The notes below the pieces were generated by a model. It made no database searches, was not told the DNA's origin, and saw nothing but the letters and a program-made list of their open reading frames with translations. This document shows positions 10,235-20,400 of a DNA stretch of 41,843 nucleotides, in pieces. Every line of letters begins with the position of its first letter. Position 1 is the first letter of the stretch. The DNA comes from Acidobacterium sp. (GTDB taxonomy: Bacteria > Acidobacteriota > Terriglobia > Terriglobales > Acidobacteriaceae): assembly GCA_003152415.1 (NCBI GenBank), contig PMAD01000288.1, positions 9,633-51,475 of the forward strand, given 5' to 3'. The translations under genes were made by a program, and so were the position numbers.

Positions 10235-10302
10235 AAAGGTTTTTTGGTGATTTGCTGAGTTATCGTAGGAAGGGCTCAGTTCAGCTTCCATCGAGGCACA
10301 GA

Positions 10303-12939
10303 ATGGCGTTTTCGCAGCTCCGCACAGCTATCGCTTGTCTTCTCCTCTTCTTCGTCGCACCCGTTTACAGTCAGCGCCTTTCCGATTCCGCAATTCCGGA
10401 ACACTACGCGCTGACGCTGACGCCCGATCTGAGCAACGCCACCTTCGCCGGCAGCGAGAAGATCGACGTTTTGCTGAAGCAGCCGTCCGATTCCATCACG
10501 CTGAACGCGGCGGAAATCAAATTCGCGAGCGTGACCGCGGAAGTCAACGGCAAGGAACTGAAAGCCAGCGTCGCCGAAGATCCGCAAAAGGAACAGGTAA
10601 CGTTCAGCTTCGACCACACGTTGCCCGCGGGGCGCACCACGCTCAGCATCGAATACAGCGGCATTCTGAACAACGAACTGCGCGGCTTCTACCTGTCGAA
10701 GACGGCCAGACGCAACTATGCCGTGACGCAATTTGAAGCCACCGATGCGCGGCGGGCGTTTCCCAGCTTCGACGAGCCGGCTTTCAAGGCGACGTTCGAC
10801 ATCACTCTTGTTGTCGACAAGGGTGACACGGCGATCTCGAATACGAACATCGTCTCGGACACGCCGGGTCCGGAGGTGGGAGTACGCACCATTCGTTTTG
10901 CGACGACGCCGAAAATGTCTACGTATCTGGTCGCGTTTCTGGTTGGCGACTTCCAGTGCGTCTCCGGCCAGAGCGATGGGGTACCGATTCGCGCCTGCGC
11001 TACGCCCGACAAGGTGCAATATGGGCGTTTCGCGGTTTCAGCAGCTGAATTCGTTCTGCACTACTACGACACGTACTTCGGCATTCGCTATCCGATGCCG
11101 AAGCTCGACATGATCGGCCTGCCGGACTTTGAAGCAGGGGCGATGGAGAATTTCGGCGCGATCACGTATCGCGAAACCGATCTGCTGATCGACGAGAAGA
11201 CGGCGTCGATCGAGGCGAAGAAGGGAGTTGCCGACGTGGTCGCGCATGAAATGGCGCATCAGTGGTTTGGCGATATGGTGACAATGCAGTGGTGGGACAA
11301 CATCTGGCTCAACGAGGGGTTCGCGACCTGGATGGAGACCAAGCCGGTCGCGGTGTGGCACCCCGAGTGGTACATTCCGCAGGATGACGCCGCCGGCCTG
11401 AATGGCACGCTCGACTATGACGCGCAGCGCGTGACGCGGGCGATCCGCGCAAAGGCCGATACGCCGGATGAGATCAACCAGATGTTCGACGGCATCAGCT
11501 ATGGCAAAGCGGGGGGCGTGCTGCAGATGACGGAGAATTACGAGGGCGCCGAGACGTTCCGCAAGGGCGTGCACAACTACCTGGCGGCGCACATGTTTTC
11601 AAATGCCACTGCCGAAGATTTCTGGAACGCGCAGGCTGAGGTGAGCCACCAACCTGTCGACAAGATCCTCTCGAGTTTTGTCTCGGAGCCGGGTGTTCCG
11701 CTTCTGACGTTCGGCGATCCGAAGAATGGAATGGTGGAGGTCCGTCAGGATCGATTCTTCCTCGACCCAAGAGTCAAGCCGCAGGGTCAGCAAACATGGT
11801 CGATTCCTGTTTGCTTTACGGCCGGGAATCATCAACAACAATGCCTCATGCTCGACGCCGCGCGCGGGTCGCTGGCTGTGCCGCAGGGGGGCGTCTTTTT
11901 CCCTGATGCCGGCGGTGCAGGCTACTATCGCTATGCTCTGCCCGACGATGTATACGCGAAGATCGCCGCTAGTGTGGAAACCACGCTGACTCCTGAGGAA
12001 CGCATCAGCCTTTTGGGAGACGAGTGGGCGGGAGTTCGCGCTAACGAGGATTCAGTCGGGGATTACCTCAACCTGGTCGCGGCAGTGAAGGACGACGAAA
12101 ACCCTGACGTCATCAAGGCAATATCGGGGCCGCTTCTTACCATTAACGATCACATCGCGAATACGCCGGAAGAGCATCAGGCGCTGGCGGCGTGGGTCGA
12201 CCACACGTTCAAACCGGCTTATCGCCGCCTTGGCCCTCCATCGCAGAGCGAATCGCCGGACAGGATCGGGCTGCGCGCCGCGCTCTTCGATTTGCTGGGC
12301 GCCGTTGGCCGCGATCCTGACATCATCGCCGAAGCCAGGGCACTCGCCGCGCGGTCTCTGAGCAACCCGGGCTCGGTCGAGCCAAGTCTCGCGCTGGTGG
12401 CCACCAATATTGCCGCAAGCAATGGCGATGCGGCCTTGTTCAACGAGCTGCAGCGTACTTATGAAACCGCGACCGATCCTCAGAGACAGGAAAATGCGCT
12501 GCGCCTTCTCGCCCGGTTCCGCAATCCGGAACTGGAGCGGCGCTCGCTCGAGTATGCCGTTTCCGGCAAGGTGCGCAATCAGGACGCAACCTTTCAGCTG
12601 ATGATTCCGATGCGCGATCCGGAGACCCGCGAGCTGGCCTGGAACTTCATACAACAAAACTGGGACAAGGTGCAGGCAGAGTTCACTACGGCGATGGGCG
12701 GTTACCTGATCAGCGGCACCGGCTCCTTCTGCAGCGCGGAAAAGCGCGGCGAAGTCGATCAATTCTTCGCTTCACATCCCGTGGCGGCGTCGAGCCGTTC
12801 ACTGCAGCGCGCGAAGGATGATATCGACGCGTGCATCGAGCTGCGGTCCGATCAGGAGCCGAAGCTGGCGCAGTGGGTCGTGACGCTCAAGCCGATTGAA
12901 CATGCATCGGCCAGCGCAGGCGCGGCTGACCGCCAGTGA
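10303..12939 (+). CDS. M1 family metallo-aminopeptidase, secreted
   Basis: GAMENFGAITYRE plus zinc motif VVAHEMAHQWFGDMV...NEGFATWME. Signal peptide from M at 10303. Confidence 0.95.
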   Translation: MAFSQLRTAIACLLLFFVAPVYSQRLSDSAIPEHYALTLTPDLSNATFAGSEKIDVLLKQPSDSITLNAAEIKFASVTAEVNGKELKASVAEDPQKEQVTFSFDHTLPAGRTTLSIEYSGILNNELRGFYLSKTARRNYAVTQFEATDARRAFPSFDEPAFKATFDITLVVDKGDTAISNTNIVSDTPGPEVGVRTIRFATTPKMSTYLVAFLVGDFQCVSGQSDGVPIRACATPDKVQYGRFAVSAAEFVLHYYDTYFGIRYPMPKLDMIGLPDFEAGAMENFGAITYRETDLLIDEKTASIEAKKGVADVVAHEMAHQWFGDMVTMQWWDNIWLNEGFATWMETKPVAVWHPEWYIPQDDAAGLNGTLDYDAQRVTRAIRAKADTPDEINQMFDGISYGKAGGVLQMTENYEGAETFRKGVHNYLAAHMFSNATAEDFWNAQAEVSHQPVDKILSSFVSEPGVPLLTFGDPKNGMVEVRQDRFFLDPRVKPQGQQTWSIPVCFTAGNHQQQCLMLDAARGSLAVPQGGVFFPDAGGAGYYRYALPDDVYAKIAASVETTLTPEERISLLGDEWAGVRANEDSVGDYLNLVAAVKDDENPDVIKAISGPLLTINDHIANTPEEHQALAAWVDHTFKPAYRRLGPPSQSESPDRIGLRAALFDLLGAVGRDPDIIAEARALAARSLSNPGSVEPSLALVATNIAASNGDAALFNELQRTYETATDPQRQENALRLLARFRNPELERRSLEYAVSGKVRNQDATFQLMIPMRDPETRELAWNFIQQNWDKVQAEFTTAMGGYLISGTGSFCSAEKRGEVDQFFASHPVAASSRSLQRAKDDIDACIELRSDQEPKLAQWVVTLKPIEHASASAGAADRQ

Positions 12940-12988
12940 ACCTGGTTGGGTACTGAGCGCGGCTCTCCGCCTCTTCGATAATGGAAGG

Positions 12989-13930
12989 GTGGCCGCCGCG
13001 CGCAAAGCCGAGTTGGGGAATTCCGGTCTGGGCAATTCGGGAGTGATTCAGGAGTATCTCGTCTACCTGCGCGTCGAGAAGGGGCTGCGCCCGCTCTCCT
13101 GCGAGGCGTACGAGCGCGATCTGCTGCAGTTTGCCGAGTTTCTGGAGGGTGAGTCCGCGACCATGCTCGATGGAAACCGGGCGCTGGTCGCGGGGTTCCT
13201 GAAGCATCTGGCGAAGCATGGCGTGGAGTCACGTTCGGCGGCGCGCAAGCTGTCGTGCCTGCGGGGTTTTTATCGCTGGCTGCTGCTGGACAAGCGGATC
13301 CACCGCGATCCCACGCTGAATCTCGAATCGCCGTCAACGTGGAAGGTGCTGCCTAAATCGCTGGCAGTCGCCGAGGTCAACTCGATGCTGGATCGCGCAG
13401 CGACGGCCGCGGAGCTTCCGCAAGCGGACGCCACCGCGCTGCGTGATCGCGCCATTTTGGAGCTGCTGTATGCCGCCGGGCTGCGCGTCTCGGAATTGAC
13501 GGGACTGAACGTCGCCGACCTTTCGCTTGAGGCCGGGCGCGCGCTGGTGCGCGGCAAGGGAGACAAAGAGCGGATTGTTCCGCTGGGGCGCGCGTCGATC
13601 CAGTCGCTCGAAGAGTATTTGAAGAGCGGGCGTCCGGCGCTGGAGAAAGAACCCTCGAGCCGGCTGTTTCTGTCGGTGCGAGGTCAGCCCCTTGGCCGCG
13701 GCTGGGTGTGGCATCTGGTGAAGCACAGCGGGAGCGCGGCCAGCCCGCACATGCTGCGCCACAGCTGCGCCACGCATATGGTGGAGAGGGGCGCGGACCT
13801 GCGCACGGTTCAGACGCTGCTCGGTCACGCTGACATCGCCACCACGCAGATCTACACGCATCTGGCACTGGGACGACTCAAGGCTGTGCATCGGGAGCAT
13901 CATCCGCGCGCGAAGCGAGTGGCGCGATGA
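12989..13930 (+). CDS. Tyrosine recombinase, XerC/XerD-like (first of two)
   Basis: [24 protein letters not shown]...[19 protein letters not shown]...[12 protein letters not shown]...[40 protein letters not shown]. Start is uncertain (GTG 12989 or 13043). Confidence 0.9.
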   Translation: MAAARKAELGNSGLGNSGVIQEYLVYLRVEKGLRPLSCEAYERDLLQFAEFLEGESATMLDGNRALVAGFLKHLAKHGVESRSAARKLSCLRGFYRWLLLDKRIHRDPTLNLESPSTWKVLPKSLAVAEVNSMLDRAATAAELPQADATALRDRAILELLYAAGLRVSELTGLNVADLSLEAGRALVRGKGDKERIVPLGRASIQSLEEYLKSGRPALEKEPSSRLFLSVRGQPLGRGWVWHLVKHSGSAASPHMLRHSCATHMVERGADLRTVQTLLGHADIATTQIYTHLALGRLKAVHREHHPRAKRVAR

Positions 13931-14883
13931 GCGGGTCGACGAGCCAGGCGCAGATGGCGAAGAAGGCGGCGATCGAGCATCATGTCGAGGCGTTTCTATC
14001 GATGCTGGCGCATGAGCGGAAGGCCAGTCCGCACACGGTACGCGCTTATGAGCGCGAGCTGCACGATTTCGCGGGATTTGTCGTGACGAAACTGGGCGCC
14101 AAGTTTGCGGTCGGGCGCATCGAGCATCAGCACATCCGCGCTTATCTCGGAGAGCTGTATGGGCGCGGCTTGTCGAAGGCTTCCGTCGCGCGGGCACTGG
14201 CGGCGATTCGGTCGTGGTTCAAATGGCTTGCGCGCCAGGGGATGGTGGAACAGAGTCCCGCCGCTCTGGTGGCTACACCGAAGCTGCCGAAGCATCTGCC
14301 GCGCGTGCCGACGATCGAAGAAATGAACCGCGTGGTGGAGAGCGCCGCGGACGAAGCCGCAGCGTGGCCGGAGCGCGATCGTGTGATCTTCGAACTGCTC
14401 TATGGCTGCGGGATTCGCAACGCGGAACTGGTGGGCATCGATCTTGGCGATATTCACTGGGCGAACGAAGCGATTCTGGTGCGCGGCAAGGGACGGAAGG
14501 AGCGTTACGTTCCGCTCGGCGATGCCGCGGCGCAGGCGCTGCGGGCTTATCTGCCGGTGCGCGAGAAGAAGCTCAACGAGGCAGGGAAATCGACGGCGGC
14601 GCTGTTGCTCAATCTGCGGCTGCGCGGCGACGGGCGGCTCACCGCCCGCAGTGTTGGGCGCATCGTGAAACACATCGCGCTGGCGCACGGGCTGGCGGCA
14701 GATGTTCATCCGCACACATTGCGGCATGCTTTTGGAACGCACATGTTGGAGGAGGGTGCGGATCTGCGGTCGATTCAGGAGCTGCTGGGGCATGAGCGGC
14801 TTTCCACGACGCAGCGATATACACAGCTGACGGTTGGGCAGGTCGCGGAGGTCTACGACCGCACCCATCCGAGAGCGAAGTAG
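13927..14883 (+). CDS. Tyrosine recombinase, XerC/XerD-like (second of two)
   Basis: [21 protein letters not shown]...[12 protein letters not shown]...[44 protein letters not shown] overlap with the upstream recombinase. Confidence 0.92.
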   Translation: MSGSTSQAQMAKKAAIEHHVEAFLSMLAHERKASPHTVRAYERELHDFAGFVVTKLGAKFAVGRIEHQHIRAYLGELYGRGLSKASVARALAAIRSWFKWLARQGMVEQSPAALVATPKLPKHLPRVPTIEEMNRVVESAADEAAAWPERDRVIFELLYGCGIRNAELVGIDLGDIHWANEAILVRGKGRKERYVPLGDAAAQALRAYLPVREKKLNEAGKSTAALLLNLRLRGDGRLTARSVGRIVKHIALAHGLAADVHPHTLRHAFGTHMLEEGADLRSIQELLGHERLSTTQRYTQLTVGQVAEVYDRTHPRAK

Positions 14884-14990
14884 GGCCTAAAGAGGGGCGA
14901 AGATAGGGCGAAATGGGGAGTTATCGCGCCGATTCCTGGCGAGGTTTTTCATTTTCCCCGCGATTTTCGGTGCGATATTCTTGCCTTCCT

Positions 14991-15833
14991 ATGGCTTCGA
15001 CGGTCTGGAAAGGCTACATTTCGTTCGGCTTGATCTCGGTGCCGATCCGCTTGTTTGTTGCTGCGCGCGAGCAGCACATCAGCTTCAACCAGGTTCACCA
15101 GGTCTGCGGCACACGCATCAAGCAACAGATTTACTGCCCGCACTGCGAGCGTGTGGTGGAGCGCAGCGAAATCGCCAAGGGCTACCCCATCGACAAAGAG
15201 AACTTCGTGCTCGTCTCGAACGAGGAACTGAAGGCCCTCGAAGCGCAGTCATCGGAGACGATGGAGATCGTGCAGTTCGTGAAGCTGCCCGACGTCGATC
15301 CGCTTTATTACCAGACCTCGTATTTCAGCGTTGCTGAAGACCCCGGGCGTCGCGCCTACTCGCTGATCCACAAGGGCATGCAGCAGCTGAACCTAGGCGC
15401 GATCGCGAAGATTACACTGCACCAGCGCGAACAGATTGTGATGATCCGGCCGTTTGAGAAGGGGCTGGTGCTGCACACGCTGTATTACCCGGAAGAAATC
15501 CGCGCCGTCGCCGAGTACGACAATCAGCCGGAAGTGGAAGTGCAGAAGGCGGAAGTTGAGCTGGCCGAACAGTTCATGAAGCAGCTCGCCGGGGAGTTTC
15601 ATCCTGAGAAGTTCAAGGACGAATATGAGGGCCGCGTCGAACAACTGATCGAGAGCAAGCAGGGCCAGGCGGACGCGCCGTTGAAGCAGCCGAAGCGCAA
15701 GCTGGCACCGGTGATCGACCTGATGGAGGCGCTGCGGAAGAGCATGGGACAGCCCCCCGAAGTAAAGGGGACGGCTGCGACGAAGAAGCCGCCACAGAGA
15801 GCCGCGGCGCAGCGGAAGAGACAAGAGGGCTGA
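14991..15833 (+). CDS. ku: Ku protein (bacterial non-homologous end joining)
   Basis: MASTVWKGYISFGLISVPIRLFVAAREQHISFNQVHQVCGTRIKQQIYCPHCERVVERSEIAKGYPIDKENFVLVSNEELKALE, with a basic C-terminal tail. Confidence 0.96.
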   Translation: MASTVWKGYISFGLISVPIRLFVAAREQHISFNQVHQVCGTRIKQQIYCPHCERVVERSEIAKGYPIDKENFVLVSNEELKALEAQSSETMEIVQFVKLPDVDPLYYQTSYFSVAEDPGRRAYSLIHKGMQQLNLGAIAKITLHQREQIVMIRPFEKGLVLHTLYYPEEIRAVAEYDNQPEVEVQKAEVELAEQFMKQLAGEFHPEKFKDEYEGRVEQLIESKQGQADAPLKQPKRKLAPVIDLMEALRKSMGQPPEVKGTAATKKPPQRAAAQRKRQEG

Positions 15834-15846
15834 AGGTCAGGGCAAG

Positions 15847-15890
15847 GCGAGCTAAAAGCGAGCACAAATCGAGCTTAGAGCGAGTCAAAG
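15847..15890. repeat. Four tandem degenerate 11-bp repeats (consensus approx. GCGAGCNHAAA)
   Basis: GCGAGCTAAAA / GCGAGCACAAA / TCGAGCTTAGA / GCGAGTCAAAG, contiguous 15847-15890. Flanked by CAGGGC (15838-15843) and GCCCTG (15895-15900). Confidence 0.75.
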
Positions 15891-15908
15891 GCCAGCCCTG
15901 CGCTTCCG

Positions 15909-16241
15909 TCAGCTTTGAACTGTGCGAGTTGGTGGCAAAATGTTCTCAAATAGCGCCGAGACTTCGGCGGCGCTTCGTCCGCGGACGACGACGGTCTTGC
16001 TGCGCGCGTGCTGACCACCGGCGATCTCGATCGCCGACCGCGGCGTTCCCAGCAAATCGGACAGGAAGTCGACCAGCGCGGCATTCGCGCGTCCTTCGAC
16101 CGGCGGCGCATGCAGCGCGATTTTCAGCGCGTCGCCCTCGCCCATCACGCCGACGATTGCCGTGCGGCTGGCGCGCGGCGTGACGCGCACCGTGAACCTG
16201 GCTCCGTCCCGGGTGTCGCGTATGGCAATGGACATCGTCAT
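15909..16241 (-). CDS. DUF167 / YggU family protein
   Basis: ARFTVRVTPRASRTAIVGVMGEGDALKIALHAPPVEGRANAALVDFLSDLLGTPRSAIEIAGGQHARSKTVVV. Confidence 0.9.
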   Translation of the reverse strand: MTMSIAIRDTRDGARFTVRVTPRASRTAIVGVMGEGDALKIALHAPPVEGRANAALVDFLSDLLGTPRSAIEIAGGQHARSKTVVVRGRSAAEVSALFENILPPTRTVQS

Positions 16242-17008
16242 CGTGCCGCCGAGCGCTCGCCGAACAGCGCGGTCCCGATCCGCACCAGAGTCGAGCCCTC
16301 TTCAATCGCGATCTCGAAATCTCCGGACATGCCCATGGAGAGCTCGTGAAAATCGACGGCTGGATTCTCGCGCGCAAGGGTGTCGCGCAGCGCGCGCAAC
16401 TGCCGGAAGCAGGCCCGCGCGGTTTCCGGGTTTTCGTCAAACGGAGCAATGGTCATGAGCCCGCAGATGACGAGGTGCTCCAGATTGGGTAGCCGTTCGA
16501 GCAGGGGCTGCAACTCCGCGCTGTCGGGTTCGATCCCGGATTTAGTAGGCTCCGCGCTGAGTTTGATCTCAAACAGAACGGGCAGCTTTATGCCGAGCCC
16601 TCCCGCCGCATCGTTCAGACGCTCCGCGAGCCGCAGGGAATCCACGCTGTCGATTCCGGAAAAAATCTCGGCAGCCCGGGCCGACTTGTTCGATTGCAAA
16701 TGGCCGATGAGGTGAACTTCCACGCCTGAAACGCCGAGCTCTCGAAGGCGGGGCCGTTTGGCCTCGAACTCCTGCACGCGATTTTCGCCGAAGAGCGTCA
16801 AGCCCGCGCGCACCGCTTCGGCCAGGGCGTCGGGGGAATGCGTTTTGGAAACCCCCATCAGGCGCACTTCCTCGCGCGAGCGGCCAGCGCGATGGCACGC
16901 TGCCGCGATGCGCTCTTCCACTCTCTGCAACCGTTCAGCGAGCGAACTCACGCTTCTATCGTAGGCGAAGCCGCTGGGAGGAACCGATGCGCAGGTGCCT
17001 ACAGTCAT
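16238..17008 (-). CDS. YggS/PROSC family pyridoxal-phosphate homeostasis protein
   Basis: RVEERIAAACHRAGRSREEVRLMGVSKTHSPDALAEAVRAGLTLFGENRVQEFEAK...VHLIGHLQSNK...ELSMGMSGDFEIAIEEGSTLVRIGTALFGER. Start uncertain; the ORF runs to 17077. Confidence 0.93.
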   Translation of the reverse strand: MTVGTCASVPPSGFAYDRSVSSLAERLQRVEERIAAACHRAGRSREEVRLMGVSKTHSPDALAEAVRAGLTLFGENRVQEFEAKRPRLRELGVSGVEVHLIGHLQSNKSARAAEIFSGIDSVDSLRLAERLNDAAGGLGIKLPVLFEIKLSAEPTKSGIEPDSAELQPLLERLPNLEHLVICGLMTIAPFDENPETARACFRQLRALRDTLARENPAVDFHELSMGMSGDFEIAIEEGSTLVRIGTALFGERSAAR

Positions 17009-17113
17009 ATCTATCGTCGATGAACTCTCGTAACAGGTGGCCAACTCCGCAAAAAACAGGGGCATCCGGGCTAACAACGCTGGGAGGGGTCGCGAAAGCG
17101 TCCTGCAAAGACG

Positions 17114-17452
17114 ATGCGCTCAGTCGTTCTGATCCGTGGTTTGTTGAAGGGCATGGGACGCGAAGTACCCTGCGACATGCTGGCCTTGAAAGACGCGACT
17201 TCGGAAACGGGCCTCGCCGTTTATTCCCAGTGCTGTGTCATTGATGCGCCGATGGACCTGCCGGACGGTATCTACGCCGTCACATTCAGCGGTCAGGTGG
17301 CGGCTGCCAGGAGGGAGGGCGGATTGTGGCTTCCCGAGGGCACCACGAGTCCGCTGCAAATCGAGCCTCGGCCGAGTGAATCCCATGGCTCGTCCGAGAT
17401 TGAGGAAGTCATCGAGATCCTGCCGCTCCTGAAAAACGACCACGTGGCGTGA
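17114..17452 (+). CDS. Hypothetical protein, 112 aa
   Basis: Intact ORF between the yggS promoter side and the converging GGDEF/EAL gene. Family not recognised. Confidence 0.5.
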   Translation: MRSVVLIRGLLKGMGREVPCDMLALKDATSETGLAVYSQCCVIDAPMDLPDGIYAVTFSGQVAAARREGGLWLPEGTTSPLQIEPRPSESHGSSEIEEVIEILPLLKNDHVA

Positions 17453-17461
17453 CGGGGAAGA

Positions 17462-20400
17462 CTACGACGCGGCATCCTGCAACAAGAGATTCATCTGTTC
17501 CAGAAGCTCGTCGCGGAGGCGATGGAGTTCCTTGACCTCGCTTTCGGCATTTCCATTTAGCCGGGGCGCGTCAGGAGCCGCTGTTCGATCGGCGTGTTCA
17601 TGGATTTGCCGATGGAGCCGATCGACGTGCTCAAAGGTGGTCGTGGCCCCGAGGGGGCTGGAGCGTTCACTGTCGAGCCAGCGGCCAAAGCGGCAGCGAT
17701 GGGGATCGAGAAGCGGTGGCAGGCGGCGTGCGCCGAGGAGGAAGGATGCCATGGCCGCAATCCACGCGCGATGGGCGACGGCTGCGTGGACCAGAGAGCG
17801 CTTGCGCGGCGCCACCGCCGTGACATTCGTCCAGGCCGGATCGGGTTTCCAGGCCGCCGACCAGGCCGGCAAGTCTTCCCCCGGCATTGGCCAGGCAATC
17901 CCATTTCCCTGTCCGTAGACGCAGCCGAGTTGCAGAAGGAGGCGGCCATGGTCCGCCGTCTCCACGCCCTCGGCAATCGCCACGCGATCGAAGGCGGTAG
18001 CCAGGCCGAGCACGCCTTCGAGGATATTCAGGTCCTCTGGGTCATCGAGTACATCGCGCACGAAGCTGCGGTCGATTTTGAGCAGATTGACAGGGAGACG
18101 CTTGAAGTAGGTGAGTGAGGAATAGCCGGTGCCGAAGTCGTCGAGAGCGATCGAGACGCCGAGCTCACGGCAGGCCGCCAGAACATGGGAGACCTGGGCC
18201 ACGTCGCGCAACGCGCTGGTTTCGAGTATTTCCAGTTCCAGACAGGAGGGGCGAATGTTGGGGTGCGCGGAAAGGAGAGTTCGCAGACGATCGACGAAGC
18301 CATGCTGTTGCAGTTGATGTGCGGCGATATTGACGCTGACGGGAATCTTGATTCCGGCGGCACACCAGCTCTCCAGCTGCTCCAGGGCCTTGCCGATCAC
18401 CCACTCGCCAACGCGGTCGATGAGCGGATGGTTCTCGATGACGGGCAGAAACAAGCTGGGCAGCAGGCGTCCGCGGGTGGGATGATCCCAGCGAATCAGG
18501 GCTTCCGCGCCCACCAGGGTGCCGGTGCTCATGTTCACACGAGGCTGGTAGTAGAGAACGAACTCGCCGATTACCAGCGCGCGGCGGATTTGCTCGAGGT
18601 CTTCGTGGAAAGTGCGGATGGTGATGTCGCGGGTGGGATCAAAGATCTGGTAACGATTCTTTCCCGCCAGCTTGGACTGATACATGGCTTGTCCGGCCTG
18701 GCGAAGCAGCTGGTCGGCGTCAATCTCCTCGATTTGGGGATAAAAGACCACACCGATGCTGGCGGAGACCTGAACGCTGGCATCGCCGCAGTCTTCAGGC
18801 TGCGAGGCGCAGGCAAGCAGACTCTCCAGAATGGGCCGGGCCGCATCCACGTCTGGCAGATCGAGCAGAACGGCAACGAACTCGTCGCCGCCGATACGGG
18901 CCAGAGTATCGGTCTCGCCCAGCACCCGCCTCATGCGGCGGGCCACGCCCATCAGGAGCTGGTCTCCCGCATCCTGGCCGTATTGATCATTGACGGCGCG
19001 GAAGCTGTCGAGATCCACGCAGGCCACGGCCAGCATTTGTCCGTGGCGATGCGCCTGGGCCATGGCCTGCTGCAAGCGGTCGGTGAGCAGTACGCGATTG
19101 GGAAGATTCGTGAGCGCATCGAACTGAGCCATGCGCTCCAGCTGGCGCTCCTGCTCCCTGGCCTGGGTCACGTCGGAGAAAAGAGCCACGTAATGCTGAA
19201 CTTTGGAGGCGCGATCATAGACAGCGCTGATGGTCAGAGTCTCGGGAAAGATTCTGCCGTCTTTGGCCTTATTCCATATTTCGCCGGACCAGTAGCCGTT
19301 TTGGAGCAGCGTCCGCCACATGTCGCCGTAAAATGCCCCGCTCTGGCGACCGGACTTCAGGATGCGGGGATTGCGTCCGAGCACTTCTGCGCGGCTGTAG
19401 CCGGTGATGCGCGTGAACGTGTCATTCACGTCGAGGATGGCGCCGTGAGGGTCGCAGATGACGATGCCCTCGCGAGCGTTGGTAAAGACGCTGGCGGCGA
19501 GCTGGAGGTTCTCTTTGTCCTTCTTCTGCTGGGTAATGTCCTCGGTGAAGATGACAATGCCACCGATGCCGGCGTCCGCAGTCCGCCAGGGATGGATCTC
19601 CCAGCGGAGCCACTGGATGGAGAAATCCGGGCGGAGGAAGCGGTCCTCGTCGCAGTACAGGTCTTCCCCTGCCAGCGCGCGGCGATGCAGCGCCTTCCAG
19701 CGATCGGGAATCTCGGGAAACACATCGTAGTGAGAGCGGCCGATCACGCCGTCGTTGAGACCGAAATCGTGAAGCCAGCGGCGGCTGACCGCGAGGTAGC
19801 ACATATTGCAGTCAAGCATGGCCAACGCAGCCGGAGCATGTTCGATGAAAAGGTGGAAGACCTCTCTGCTCTCGTTCAGCTTGTGTTTGGCGTCGACCGG
19901 CTCTGCACCATCGGGGCGGACTCCGAAGAGACCGTGAATCTCGCCGTCCTTTGTTTTGAGCGGGTACCTGCGGTTATCGATCCAGCGATTTGAGCGGTCG
20001 AGCATCTCCAGGCGCTGTATTTCGCTGGCGTCGCGCCCTTCGGTCAGGACCCGCTGATCCGTGCGGTAAAAGACCTCGGCACGGGACTCGGGGTACGTCC
20101 TCCGGGTTGTGTCGACATACGCATGGTCAGGACTCCTGACGTACACGGATTCCCTGACGCGATCCATCGGCGGCTGGACGCTGTCGATGGCACTTCGAGC
20201 TGGATTGACGCCGTCGGTTGGGCCTCCCAGGACAAGATCGAGGATTACGGGATCGCTCTCGGCTGCGCGAGCCTTTGAATAATCGGCGCGGAGACATCGA
20301 AGTTTGCCATCCGCGTGCCGGATGCGAATGCTTGCAGATCCAGAGGGAAGCGATAAGTCGGGGGAAAGGAACGAGTTAAGGAGATGGATATCTGAGGGAT

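Noticed and set aside
15600-15620. TTTCATCCTGAGAAGTTCAAGGA inside ku, resembling the REP-like motif
   Set aside because: It is ku coding sequence (FHPEKFKD) and matches only partly.
18185-19993. 602-aa plus-strand ORF antisense to the GGDEF/EAL gene
   Set aside because: The minus-strand frame has clear GGDEF, EAL and PAS motifs. The + frame is a codon-bias shadow.
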